DNA from: an uncultured bacterium
Lineage (GTDB): Bacteria > Atribacterota > Atribacteria > Atribacterales > Caldatribacteriaceae
Length of the DNA stretch: 64,000 bases
Direction of reading: 5' to 3'
Assembly (NCBI GenBank): GCA_937139415.1
Contig: CAKZPS010000020.1
Span: forward strand, 1 to 64,000
Below, one piece after another: positions 1 through 8,240 of this stretch (its first letter is position 1; each line of letters opens with the position of its first letter). The notes beneath the pieces are model-generated. The model saw only the letters and a list, made by a program, of their open reading frames with translations. It was not told the origin of the DNA and did not search any database. The translations under genes and the position numbers were made by a program.

Positions 1-120
1 TAGAGGGGAAAACACCTCTATAAAAATGCTCAAACGTTCACGCTTCGGCTTGAGAAATCGTCCCCATTTTGTCAAAATCAGGATGTTGCCCTCAGAATTT
101 GATCCCACATACATTGGCAT
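1..120 (-). CDS. Possible partial ORF running off the left edge
   Basis: An open frame of 40 codons starts at ATG (118-120, with a second in-frame ATG at 112-114) and stays open to base 1. The peptide begins MPMYVGSNSEGN and is Lys/Arg-rich around residues 18-29. I do not recognise it, and there is no clear Shine-Dalgarno upstream. It would be divergent from the LacI gene, with the start about 90 bp from that gene. It could be the 5' end of a real gene or a chance frame; the sequence left of the window would decide. Confidence 0.25.
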   Translation of the reverse strand, partial: MPMYVGSNSEGNILILTKWGRFLKPKRERLSIFIEVFSPL

Positions 121-132
121 AGAGGCGGCATA

Positions 133-161
133 TTGACAATTAATTGTTGTTATGTTACTTT
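133..161 (+). promoter_or_regulatory. Sigma-70-type promoter of the LacI/transport operon
   Basis: A perfect -35 TTGACA lies at 133-138. A 17-nt spacer separates it from a weaker -10 TACTTT at 156-161. Transcription would start near 168, inside the palindromic operator, about 40 bases before the LacI start codon. The position and spacing make this the most likely promoter for the first transport operon. Confidence 0.6.
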
Positions 162-167
162 ATTTTT

Positions 168-179
168 GACAACGTTGTC
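168..179. promoter_or_regulatory. LacI-family operator palindrome
   Basis: GACAACGTTGTC is a perfect 12-bp palindrome centred on CG, the centre typical of LacI/PurR-family operators. It lies just downstream of the -10 element and covers the predicted transcription start, 29 bp before the LacI start codon. Binding of the encoded repressor here would block its own operon. Autoregulation is inferred from placement. Confidence 0.65.
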
Positions 180-208
180 TTAAAAGTGGATCCCTTTTGG
201 AGGTATAA

Positions 209-1270
209 ATGGGTGTAACAATTCACGATGTTGCTCGAGAAGCTGGTGTTTCTCTAAAGACGGTTTCGAGGGTGGTTAATAACGAATCCCAAGTCAGCCT
301 TGAAACTCGTATCAAAGTTGAACAAGCAATAGCAAAACTGGGGTATCAACCTAATAATATTGCCCGTAGTTTGAGAAAAAGTAAAACCAACACGGTAGGA
401 TACATTATTCCCGATATTTCTAATCAGTTTTTCGGACTAATCGGCAGGACTATTGAAAGAATTCTTCGGAGAAAGGGATATAGCTTGATTATAAGTTCTA
501 CCAATAATGATCCTAAGAACGAAATTGAATCGTTGGGTTTATTTGCTTCTCAAAAGGTTGACGGTATCATTCTTGCTACTCTTGGCGAAACCAAAGAGTT
601 CATCAAAAGTTACTTGCACAAATTCGAGATTCCTATTGTTGCCATAGACAATAAACTCTCTGGGCTTGATCTCGATTTGGTGCTACATGACAATCACCGT
701 GGTTCTTACATATTGGCACGACATCTTATCGAACACGGCCATCAATATATTGCTTTTATTAGTGGGCCTCTTGATCAGACCTCTGGAGAACTACGTTTTC
801 AGGGCTACCGACGAGCTCTTGAAGAATCAGGTATAGATTATCGTGAATCTCTGGTAAGGATAGGTGATTGGCAAATTAAGAGTGGTTATGACTTGGTTTT
901 GGACTTACTCGAAGATAATGTTTATTTCACTTCGGTTTTTGCGGCAAATTTTTATATGGCGTTAGGTTGTTTAAGGGCTTTAAAAAAGAGAGGGTTACGA
1001 GTGCCAAAAGACGTAGCAATTGTTTCTTTTGATAATCTTGATTTTGCTGAATTTGTAGACCCCCCTCTTACTACTCTTAGGCGTGTAGAACATAAGATTG
1101 GGGTAATGGCTACGAAGCTTCTTTTGAAGAGAATTGAGGCTCGGGATCAAAATAGAGAGCCAACAGAAGTTCTCATACCAGCTAAATTGAGCGTTAGAGA
1201 ATCTTGTGGGTGTCCTCGAAAGACGCTTTTGATTTCTAAGGTTTACCAAGATGCTCCTGGCCATCCCTAA
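209..1270 (+). CDS. LacI-family transcriptional regulator
   Basis: This is a 353-residue repressor with the classic LacI layout. An N-terminal helix-turn-helix (about residues 4-23: TIHDVAREAGVSLKTVSRVV) is followed by the hinge region and a periplasmic-binding-protein-like effector domain from about residue 60 to 340. The start is supported by TTGGAGG at 198-204. It precedes and overlaps by 20 bp the ABC ATPase gene, so it is translated with the transporter it probably controls. A palindromic operator sits at the promoter. The inducer is presumably a sugar or derivative taken up by the locus. The family is certain; the ligand is unknown. Confidence 0.95.
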   Translation: MGVTIHDVAREAGVSLKTVSRVVNNESQVSLETRIKVEQAIAKLGYQPNNIARSLRKSKTNTVGYIIPDISNQFFGLIGRTIERILRRKGYSLIISSTNNDPKNEIESLGLFASQKVDGIILATLGETKEFIKSYLHKFEIPIVAIDNKLSGLDLDLVLHDNHRGSYILARHLIEHGHQYIAFISGPLDQTSGELRFQGYRRALEESGIDYRESLVRIGDWQIKSGYDLVLDLLEDNVYFTSVFAANFYMALGCLRALKKRGLRVPKDVAIVSFDNLDFAEFVDPPLTTLRRVEHKIGVMATKLLLKRIEARDQNREPTEVLIPAKLSVRESCGCPRKTLLISKVYQDAPGHP

Positions 1271-2777
1271 TCGTCTTGAAATCAATAAATGTTCAATTTC
1301 CTTTCCTGGCGTAAAAGCTCTCGATAATGTGAATTTTCATTTAAAAAGTGGTGAATGTCATGCTCTAGTTGGAGAAAATGGTGCTGGAAAGAGCACTCTG
1401 TGCAAGATCATATACGGTGTTTATCATCATTATACGGGAGAAATCCGCCTCGAAGGGCAGAAAGTTTTTATTAGGGATCCCCATCATGCCCAAAAATTGG
1501 GTATTTCTGCCGTTCATCAAGAACTACAGTTGATTCCTGAAATGAATGGGTATGAAAACATTTTTCTTGGTAGGTATAAGAAAAGAACTTCCCTCATTTC
1601 CTGGCCAATGATAAGAAAACAAGCTGAAGAGATACTCAATTTCTTGGGTTGTTACATTGATTTAGGTATACCGGTAAAGAAGTTAAGGACAGCGGAGAAA
1701 CAGATAGTCCAATTAGCAAGAGCTTTATCTTTGAACGCAAGAATTATAATTCTTGATGAGTTAACTTCAGTTTTACAAGAAAAGGACATCAAAAATGTTT
1801 TTCGCATTATAAATTTACTAAAAGACCAGAATATTAGTATTATTTATATCTCGCATCGCCTCGATGAAGTATTCCAAGTTTGCGATCGCTACACTGTTCT
1901 TTGTGATGGCCGCGTGATGCAAACAGGATTTGTTAACCAAGTTAGTAAGGAAGAATTGATCCGTCTCATGATCGGTCGAGACTTGAAAACAATATTTCCT
2001 CCACTGAATGACCCAATGCAGGAAGTAAGTATAGAAGTGCGGAATCTCTCTTCCAAGGCTTTTTCGAATGTTACTTTCGTTGCTAGAAAGGGCGAAGTAG
2101 TCGGAATTGCTGGATTGATAGGGGCCGGAAAAACCGAATTTGTCAATGCTTTGTTTGGAAGTTATCGTTGTAGCGGACTTATTTCCATTAAAGGGAGGGA
2201 AGTGAAAATAAGGTCTCCCTATCGGGCAGTTAGGCTTGGATTAGGTCTTGTACCTGACGAACGTCGAATCCTTGGTTTGGTAGCTACTGCTAGCGTGAAA
2301 AAAAATATAACTTTACCTTCTCTAAGAGAATTCAGGAGAGGCATTTTTATTGATAGGAGAGCAGAGGAAGGCGCGGTAAAGAAGTTAGTCAACCTTTTGA
2401 AAATTGATTGTTATTCTCCAGAACAAATCGTGCAAAGTATGAGTGGGGGAAACCAACAAAAGGTTGTTTTTGCAAAGTGGTTATTATCTAAAGCTGACGT
2501 TCTCCTTTTGGATGAGCCTACGCGAGGTATTGATGTGGGAGCAAAGGCAGAAATATACAAAATTATTAATCAGCTTTCGAAAGAGGGTAAGACGGTAATA
2601 CTGGTTTCCCCGGAGTTGGAAGAGTTGATAGGTCTTTGCCATAGAGTTTATGTTATGTTTGAGGGGAAAATAATCGCTGAGGTCGATAAAGATAATAAGC
2701 AGCCAGAAATATTGATTAAACATATTTTGGGGGAGTCAAGAAATGAATCCCAAAACCAGACTTTCAAGTATATATGA
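1251..2777 (+). CDS. Sugar ABC importer ATPase, RbsA-type (system 1)
   Basis: This 508-residue protein has two fused nucleotide-binding domains, as in RbsA/MglA ATPases of ribose- and galactose-type importers. Domain 1 has an intact Walker A (GENGAGKST, about residue 42). Domain 2 has a degenerate Walker A (GLIGAGKTE, about residue 288), followed by the canonical signature MSGGNQQK and DEPTRGID. Domain 1 shows RTAEKQ in place of LSVGQ, which is common in this family. It powers import through the permease encoded next, whose start overlaps this stop as ATGA. The start overlaps the repressor gene and has a weak ribosome site, suggesting translational coupling. Confidence 0.93.
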   Translation: MLLAIPNRLEINKCSISFPGVKALDNVNFHLKSGECHALVGENGAGKSTLCKIIYGVYHHYTGEIRLEGQKVFIRDPHHAQKLGISAVHQELQLIPEMNGYENIFLGRYKKRTSLISWPMIRKQAEEILNFLGCYIDLGIPVKKLRTAEKQIVQLARALSLNARIIILDELTSVLQEKDIKNVFRIINLLKDQNISIIYISHRLDEVFQVCDRYTVLCDGRVMQTGFVNQVSKEELIRLMIGRDLKTIFPPLNDPMQEVSIEVRNLSSKAFSNVTFVARKGEVVGIAGLIGAGKTEFVNALFGSYRCSGLISIKGREVKIRSPYRAVRLGLGLVPDERRILGLVATASVKKNITLPSLREFRRGIFIDRRAEEGAVKKLVNLLKIDCYSPEQIVQSMSGGNQQKVVFAKWLLSKADVLLLDEPTRGIDVGAKAEIYKIINQLSKEGKTVILVSPELEELIGLCHRVYVMFEGKIIAEVDKDNKQPEILIKHILGESRNESQNQTFKYI

Positions 2778-3712
2778 TGTCGTTTTTTTCTCATATTAAA
2801 GAACTGACGATTTTCTACATTTTGATCGTACTTTTTACTATTTTCTCAATTTTTGTTCCTAATTTTTTCTCTTTTGATAACATTGTTAGTATCCTTCGGC
2901 AAGTATCAGCGTTTACGGTTATAGCGTTTGGAGAATTCTTTGTGATTGTTAGTGGTGGTTTTGATCTCTCCATTGGCTCGACCATAGGTTTTGTGGGCAT
3001 AGTTGTTGCTTCTTTGATTAAGATTGTGGGGCTAAATTTTTGGTTTGCTATGTTTATGGCTCTTATGGTTTGTTTGCTCATCGGTCTTTTCAACGGAACA
3101 TTAGTTGTGTGGGGAACAATCCCTCCGTTTATTGCTACTCTCGCCACTATGGTCATCGTTAGGGGTATAAACTTTTTAATTTCTAACGGGATTCCTATAT
3201 CTGGTTTCCCCGAAAGTTTTGGTTATTTAGGCCGAGGATATATTGGCTTAATACCGGTTCCGGTTGTCATGATGGCTATCACTTCATTTGTGTGTTACTT
3301 GTTTATGGAACATACTGAAACCGGCCGTTGCATTTATGCAGTTGGGGGGAATGAAGAAGCTACCCGTTTGTCAGGAGTTAATGTCGCAAAAATTAAAGTT
3401 TTGGTGTATGTTCTATCTAGCTTTTTTGCGGGCGTCGGTGCGATTATGATTGCGTCACGTATTATGGCAGGTCAACCAACCGTTGGAGACAATATGCTTT
3501 TTGATGTTGTCACTGCAGTTGTTTTGGGAGGAACTGCTCTTTCTGGAGGTAAGGGAAACATTCTCGGGGTTATAAGTGGAGCAATAATTTTAGGAATGGT
3601 TGCAAATGCTATGGTCTTGCTTCGTATCGGTACTTACTGGCAATGGATTATAAAAGGTATTATCTTGGCTATTGTTGTCCTTATTGATTCTAAGACAAAG
3701 GAAAGAGGGTGA
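2774..3712 (+). CDS. Sugar ABC importer permease, RbsC-type (system 1)
   Basis: This 312-residue, highly hydrophobic protein belongs to the branched-chain/ribose permease family (BPD_transp_2). Family hallmarks are the GGFDLSIG segment near residue 59, GTIPPFIATLATM near 113, and the C-terminal VLGGTALSGGKG loop that contacts the ATPase. Roughly eight to ten membrane segments are visible. It would form the membrane channel with the upstream ATPase, whose stop overlaps its start. The substrate cannot be read from the sequence; a pentose, hexose or related polar molecule is usual for the family. Confidence 0.92.
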   Translation: MMSFFSHIKELTIFYILIVLFTIFSIFVPNFFSFDNIVSILRQVSAFTVIAFGEFFVIVSGGFDLSIGSTIGFVGIVVASLIKIVGLNFWFAMFMALMVCLLIGLFNGTLVVWGTIPPFIATLATMVIVRGINFLISNGIPISGFPESFGYLGRGYIGLIPVPVVMMAITSFVCYLFMEHTETGRCIYAVGGNEEATRLSGVNVAKIKVLVYVLSSFFAGVGAIMIASRIMAGQPTVGDNMLFDVVTAVVLGGTALSGGKGNILGVISGAIILGMVANAMVLLRIGTYWQWIIKGIILAIVVLIDSKTKERG

Positions 3713-3789
3713 ACTAGCATCAGCTTTCAAAGTCCCCAAATTGTGTTGGGATTTTTCAAATCCTTTTTGTTGGAAAGGAGGAGAGTATT

Positions 3790-4788
3790 GTGAAAAGTCG
3801 TCTTGTTTTGGGAGTGTCGGTACTGGTTTTGCTTTGTTTCCTTTTTTTGATGGGGAGTCAAGCTTTTGCCAAAAAAGATAGCAAATATTTGATTGGTGGA
3901 GCCATCATGAATTTAGGATGGCCATGGTTCTTGGGAACCATGGAAGGCATGAAAAAGGTTGCTGATCAAAGGGGTGATGTTGAACTTATCTTTGAAGATG
4001 GTAAATTCGACATTAGTACTCAAATTCAACAATTGGAAAATATGGCTCAATTGGGTGTGGATGGAATTGTTGTGTTTCCGGTTGATGGTAAAGCAATTAT
4101 ACCAACTATGGTTGAACTTTCAAAGAAAGGAATAAAGTTAGTTGTTTGCGATTATCCTCAGTCTCCAGACAGGCCCGAAGATATTGTATGGGAAACTTTT
4201 GTTGGTCATGATTTTAGGGCAATGGGTGAGGTTGCTGGTGAAATAGCTGTGAAATATCTGAAAACCTTGGATACAGATAAACCAGTTTGTGTCTATCTAA
4301 CTCTACCTCCTTCTGGCCAGGCCTCTGTTGATCGCTTTGAGGGTTTTATTACACCGATAAGGAAAGAGTTTCCGAATGCAGTTGTTATCGAACAGGGAGA
4401 CCCAGGTGGAACTATGGATTCCGCTCAAACTGTTTTTGAAAACCTTCTTACCACAGTTCCCCATATCGACGTTGTTTGTGGACACAATGATGCTTTGGTC
4501 TTAGGAGCTTATAATGCCGCTGTTGCCCAAAAGAGAACTGAAATGCGCTTTATCGGCTTGGCTGGTCAGAAAGAAGTATTGCAGTATTTAGAGGAAGGGA
4601 ATCCTCTTTGGCTTGGTGAGGTACTCCAAGATCCCGTCGTCCTTGGTGAGGCTGGTATTACTGCCTTGCTTGAGACTCTAGAGGGGAAAAAGTTGCCCGA
4701 AAGATATCCATTGATTCGTCCTGAAGCGATTACTCCGGAAAATATTAATAAATATGATTGGAAATCTTGGAGGTGGTTGGGACTGTAA
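3790..4788 (+). CDS. Periplasmic sugar-binding protein (system 1)
   Basis: This 332-residue protein has a signal peptide (Lys/Arg n-region, hydrophobic stretch, SQAFA cleavage near residue 27). It carries a type I periplasmic-binding fold (peripla_BP_4, related to RbsB and XylF): MKKVADQRGDVELIFEDG, then GVDGIVVFPVD. The GTG start follows a strong GGAAAGGAGG. It would capture the substrate and hand it to the upstream permease and ATPase. A 15-bp hairpin lies just after its stop. Order ATPase-permease-binding protein differs from system 2. Lack of a lipobox suggests a soluble periplasmic protein. Confidence 0.92.
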   Translation: MKSRLVLGVSVLVLLCFLFLMGSQAFAKKDSKYLIGGAIMNLGWPWFLGTMEGMKKVADQRGDVELIFEDGKFDISTQIQQLENMAQLGVDGIVVFPVDGKAIIPTMVELSKKGIKLVVCDYPQSPDRPEDIVWETFVGHDFRAMGEVAGEIAVKYLKTLDTDKPVCVYLTLPPSGQASVDRFEGFITPIRKEFPNAVVIEQGDPGGTMDSAQTVFENLLTTVPHIDVVCGHNDALVLGAYNAAVAQKRTEMRFIGLAGQKEVLQYLEEGNPLWLGEVLQDPVVLGEAGITALLETLEGKKLPERYPLIRPEAITPENINKYDWKSWRWLGL

Positions 4789-4807
4789 AAGGTAAGTCCG
4801 ATCTCAA

Positions 4808-4851
4808 AAGACGTCCTGAGGGACTGACTTTTTCAACCCTTAGGACGTCTT
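4808..4851 (+). promoter_or_regulatory. Strong intercistronic hairpin after binding-protein gene 1
   Basis: AAGACGTCCTGAGGG (4808-4822) pairs over 15 bp with CCCTTAGGACGTCTT (4837-4851), with a single G-U pair and a 14-nt loop. No T-tract follows; the next gene's ribosome site begins immediately (AAAAGGAGGA). It is therefore better read as an mRNA-protecting or partly attenuating structure than as a full terminator. Comparable hairpins behind binding-protein genes raise their expression relative to downstream genes. Confidence 0.7.
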
Positions 4852-4870
4852 CGAAAAGGAGGATGAGACT

Positions 4871-7036
4871 GTGTTTAAGATACTTCCAGAGCCCAAAGAA
4901 TTACTTTTCAGAGAGGGCAGTGGGACTTTATATAGCAAAGTTTTGTTTCGACTTCCCCAGCCAGCTGGATTTATGAAAGAGTTAGAGTTCCAAGAGATTA
5001 TTACTACGAAGTTCCATGATCTTCCAAGAATTGCTGTTTTCTTTGATTATGGTAGCGGTAGCCTCCGTTTTTCCGGAGAGGATTATTTATTGATTGATTT
5101 GATTGGTGTTTTGCCTTCTGGCTTTCTTGATTATTTTGACTCCCTTCAATATGGGGATGCATTAGTTAAGCAAGCATACGTTATGGACTTCTCGGAAGAA
5201 GGCAATAAATTATATTTTTCAAGTAGGGAAGGATTTATAAATGCTCTCTCGAGCTTAAAGCAAATCATCTTTCAACACCTGCGAGACGGAAGGTTTATGA
5301 TTCCCCATTTTTTGATGAGAGATTGTCCTTCCTTGGTAATTAGGTCTATATCAACTACTTTTGCTTGGTATGCAGGGTATGGCAGGATAGGCTTTGATAT
5401 GCAGCTTTGGGGATTGGACGAATGGAGAAATTTTTTATTGCAATGTTCTGATTTTAAAATTAATCAAGTCAATATGTGCATTTATGGCTATTGGCCTTTT
5501 GAATTTCCCGAATATCCAGATACTTCGCTCCAAAATCTTCCGATTAAAGTTTGGAACAAGGAGAGTAAAAATTGGATAAACATTTACTATACTCATCCTA
5601 ACATTGCTCAACCTTTTTTATCAGAACTTATTGAGTTTGCTCACTCTCTGTCTATACGTATACATGCTTATATTGGTTTGAATTCATACAATGGAGGTTA
5701 CGCTAACATACATCCTCATAAGAGGATGAAGCTTCCACTTGGCGAGAAATTCATTAATGATTTTGATTCTTTGTGTTTAAGCGATCCTGATAATCTTAAC
5801 TATTTGAAAGCCTCAGTCCGTAAAATCACAGAAACAGGATTTGATGGGATAATTTTTGAAGAAAGCGAAGAAAATTTTTGGTACTGTCATTGCAGTGAGT
5901 GTAAAAGACAATATGTAGATAAAACCGACTCTACTGCTGAAGCCAAGCATCTTGCAAACTATCATCTGTTATCGACGCTTTACGGTGAGATTAGAAATGT
6001 AAACCCGAACTGTGAGGTAGGGTTGAGAGCGTGGAGAGAACCACCCTTGGAAAAAGACGTCAAGTACCTAGAGTATTGTCGAGATTCTATTCCTGAGGAT
6101 GTTATTCTTTACTGGGTTCCAGGGCTTTATGTCCCCGAAAAAGAATTTGAAAAGTGGGTTGCAATTTTTGGTGCCGATCGAATTTGTGCTCGTGATACCG
6201 AATCGAATGCTTGGGCAGCTACTCAAGGGAGGTTGTTGAGGATATTCAGAGATAACGTCCTTAGGCCTCAAGAAGAACCAAACGAACAATTTTTAGAGAA
6301 GGATATTGAACAACATATTGGTTCTGTAAAAAACAGAGTTAGAGGTATTAATGGTTACCTGTTTGAGTGGTATGGATATTTCCTTCATCTTTTTGCTCAT
6401 GCTAATTATGGATGGGGTTCTCAAATGAACGTAGAGTCGTTTTGCCGATATTCCCTGGAATGTGTATTTGGAGAAGAAATTGCTCCTGATATTTTATGGG
6501 TTCTAAAGAATATTGTGACTATCCACGAGGGCCAACTCAAGATATTTGAGGTAGACTTCCCCTTCCTGAAAAATAAACTTCAACCCTCAGATATGAAATT
6601 TTTGGATGATTGCCTTAACAAGTGGGAAACTATTGAGAACAGGATTCGGGAGATTATACGAGAGATAGAAAGCAATGTTTTTCTGAATCGATATCTGACA
6701 CATTTTGAAAAAATTGAACACTCACATCGTCGAAATGGGACAATATATCATCTTTGCAAAGCCGCTATATTTTATGATCAGTCTAATGATCCACTCAAAA
6801 AAACAGAGTATTTAAAAGAAATGGAGTATTTTAACGAACGCGATTTTGATTTAATAAAAGAAAGATATTTTGACGTGAATCCCGTGAATTACACGGGTAT
6901 AAAAGCTTGTATGTATCCTTATCATGAACTTAGGAGAATCATTCACAATCAACTTTATCCTGATAGCACCGATAACGAGCCGATATATATGGGAGTTGAA
7001 GCATTAGGCTGGCTTTGGATCGATAAGAAATATTAA
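4871..7036 (+). CDS. GH20-like putative glycoside hydrolase, cytoplasmic
   Basis: This 721-residue protein has no signal peptide. Residues 1-150 resemble the N-terminal domain of GH20 beta-hexosaminidases: ILPEPKELLF at the start and SREGFINALSSLKQII before RDCPSLVIRS. A TIM-barrel-like region follows. The GH20 catalytic motif (HxGxDE) is not seen; instead an acidic cluster FEESEE (329-334) is followed by a Cys-rich CHCSEC (339-344). The C-terminal third is helical and unassigned. The GTG start follows AAAAGGAGGA. It probably acts on a glycan or glycoconjugate taken up by the flanking importers. The class is moderately sure; the substrate is unknown. Confidence 0.65.
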   Translation: MFKILPEPKELLFREGSGTLYSKVLFRLPQPAGFMKELEFQEIITTKFHDLPRIAVFFDYGSGSLRFSGEDYLLIDLIGVLPSGFLDYFDSLQYGDALVKQAYVMDFSEEGNKLYFSSREGFINALSSLKQIIFQHLRDGRFMIPHFLMRDCPSLVIRSISTTFAWYAGYGRIGFDMQLWGLDEWRNFLLQCSDFKINQVNMCIYGYWPFEFPEYPDTSLQNLPIKVWNKESKNWINIYYTHPNIAQPFLSELIEFAHSLSIRIHAYIGLNSYNGGYANIHPHKRMKLPLGEKFINDFDSLCLSDPDNLNYLKASVRKITETGFDGIIFEESEENFWYCHCSECKRQYVDKTDSTAEAKHLANYHLLSTLYGEIRNVNPNCEVGLRAWREPPLEKDVKYLEYCRDSIPEDVILYWVPGLYVPEKEFEKWVAIFGADRICARDTESNAWAATQGRLLRIFRDNVLRPQEEPNEQFLEKDIEQHIGSVKNRVRGINGYLFEWYGYFLHLFAHANYGWGSQMNVESFCRYSLECVFGEEIAPDILWVLKNIVTIHEGQLKIFEVDFPFLKNKLQPSDMKFLDDCLNKWETIENRIREIIREIESNVFLNRYLTHFEKIEHSHRRNGTIYHLCKAAIFYDQSNDPLKKTEYLKEMEYFNERDFDLIKERYFDVNPVNYTGIKACMYPYHELRRIIHNQLYPDSTDNEPIYMGVEALGWLWIDKKY

Positions 7037-7052
7037 GGGAGGAAAGAAATAA

Positions 7053-8216
7053 ATGATTAGAGAAATTCCAGAAAGTGAATTTCAAGAGAGGATCAGAAGA
7101 ATACAAGAAAAACTTGCTATTCATGACTTAGATGCCTACCTTGTGCACTCTAATGAAGCAGATCATGCTAATGTTCGTTACTTAAGTGATCACTGGCCAA
7201 TTTTTGAGACTGCAGGCGTCATTGTTCCTAAAGAAGGAGATCCTATCCTCCTTATTGGTCCAGAAGCAGAACCCTTTGCTCGAGATAAAAGTAAAATCAA
7301 AAAAATTAGAAAGTTATTAGCCTATCGTGAATCAGCAGAACCTGAATATCCTGATATTGAAGTGTGTACTTTCAGGGACGTTTTCGATGAAATTTCTCAG
7401 GGTAAGGGTGTTCGCCGTTTGGGTTTAGGTGACTATGCTATTCTTCCCATGCCTGTTTATGATGGCATTAAAGAAGCTTTGGGGAATAAGGGGGAAATAA
7501 TACTGGCAGAATGGATTATTTCCAATATGCGAATGATAAAATCGGAAAACGAGATTATTTTAATGCGCGAAGCTCATCGTATTAGCGAACTTGCGTTTGA
7601 GGATACTCTGAAAGTGATTAAGCCTGGTATGACTGGAAAGGAAGTGCTTGGGATTCTTTACGAATCTATGTACCGTCATGGAGCGGAGTGTGAAGCTTTT
7701 CCTAATTATGTATTCGCCGGGCAGAAGACGAGAAATGCAATCGGTCGGGCTACTTACGATGTCATCGAAAAGGGTCAACTCATCCAGTTTTGTGTAGGTG
7801 CTCGCTTTGGAGGTTATGCTTCCTCGGTTGGTCGGCCAGTGATTTTTGGGAAAATGCCCACGGAGATGCGAAAAAAAGTAGAGTTCGGCTTGGACGCCCA
7901 CAAGCGAACTCTAGAGTGGATTCAAGTGGGTATGCCGGCTAAGGAAGTAGCGATAAAGTTCTATGAATATTTCCTCGAGCATGGCTACGCGTCTAATTAT
8001 CTCTATGGTCCATGTCATGGTACTGGCATCATTGAAGTAGAAAAGCCTTGGGTCGAAAAAACGTCGGATTATCCCCTTAGGGAGAATATGACATTTATGG
8101 CTGACACTTTCTTTACTTCTGAAGAATATGGTTTTCGCTGGGAAGACGGTTTTAGGGTGACAAAGGAGGGTTGTGAGGTTTTTTCAAGTATCTACAGTGA
8201 GATTGTTGAGCTGTAG
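7053..8216 (+). CDS. M24-fold (creatinase/aminopeptidase P-like) protein lacking metal ligands
   Basis: This 387-residue protein has a creatinase-type N-terminal domain (1-150) and a pita-bread M24 domain. MRMIKSENEI near residue 159 is the usual domain junction. Of the five metal ligands of aminopeptidase P, His322 (PCHGTG) and Glu364 (RWED) remain. The two Asp positions appear to be Cys247 (QFCVGA) and Ser258 (YASSVG), and the first Glu is Asp351 (MADT). Metal-dependent peptidase activity is thus unlikely. Metal-free creatinase is the closest precedent, but its catalytic His also seems absent (region 224-236). The reaction is unknown. It has an AGGGAGGAAAG ribosome site and sits between the GH20-like gene and a creatininase-family gene. 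Confidence 0.75.
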   Translation: MIREIPESEFQERIRRIQEKLAIHDLDAYLVHSNEADHANVRYLSDHWPIFETAGVIVPKEGDPILLIGPEAEPFARDKSKIKKIRKLLAYRESAEPEYPDIEVCTFRDVFDEISQGKGVRRLGLGDYAILPMPVYDGIKEALGNKGEIILAEWIISNMRMIKSENEIILMREAHRISELAFEDTLKVIKPGMTGKEVLGILYESMYRHGAECEAFPNYVFAGQKTRNAIGRATYDVIEKGQLIQFCVGARFGGYASSVGRPVIFGKMPTEMRKKVEFGLDAHKRTLEWIQVGMPAKEVAIKFYEYFLEHGYASNYLYGPCHGTGIIEVEKPWVEKTSDYPLRENMTFMADTFFTSEEYGFRWEDGFRVTKEGCEVFSSIYSEIVEL

Positions 8217-8240
8217 TTTTTAAAAGAGGAGGGGTTGATT

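Noticed and set aside
1-20. Inverted repeat TAGAGG...CCTCTA that looks like a terminator
   Set aside because: The stem is only 6 bp with no adequate T-tract, and it falls within a possible partial ORF at the window edge.
3733-3756. Short hairpin (CCCAA/TTGGG) followed by TTTTT between permease 1 and its binding protein
   Set aside because: A five-pair A/T-containing stem is too weak to call a terminator; it could reflect chance.
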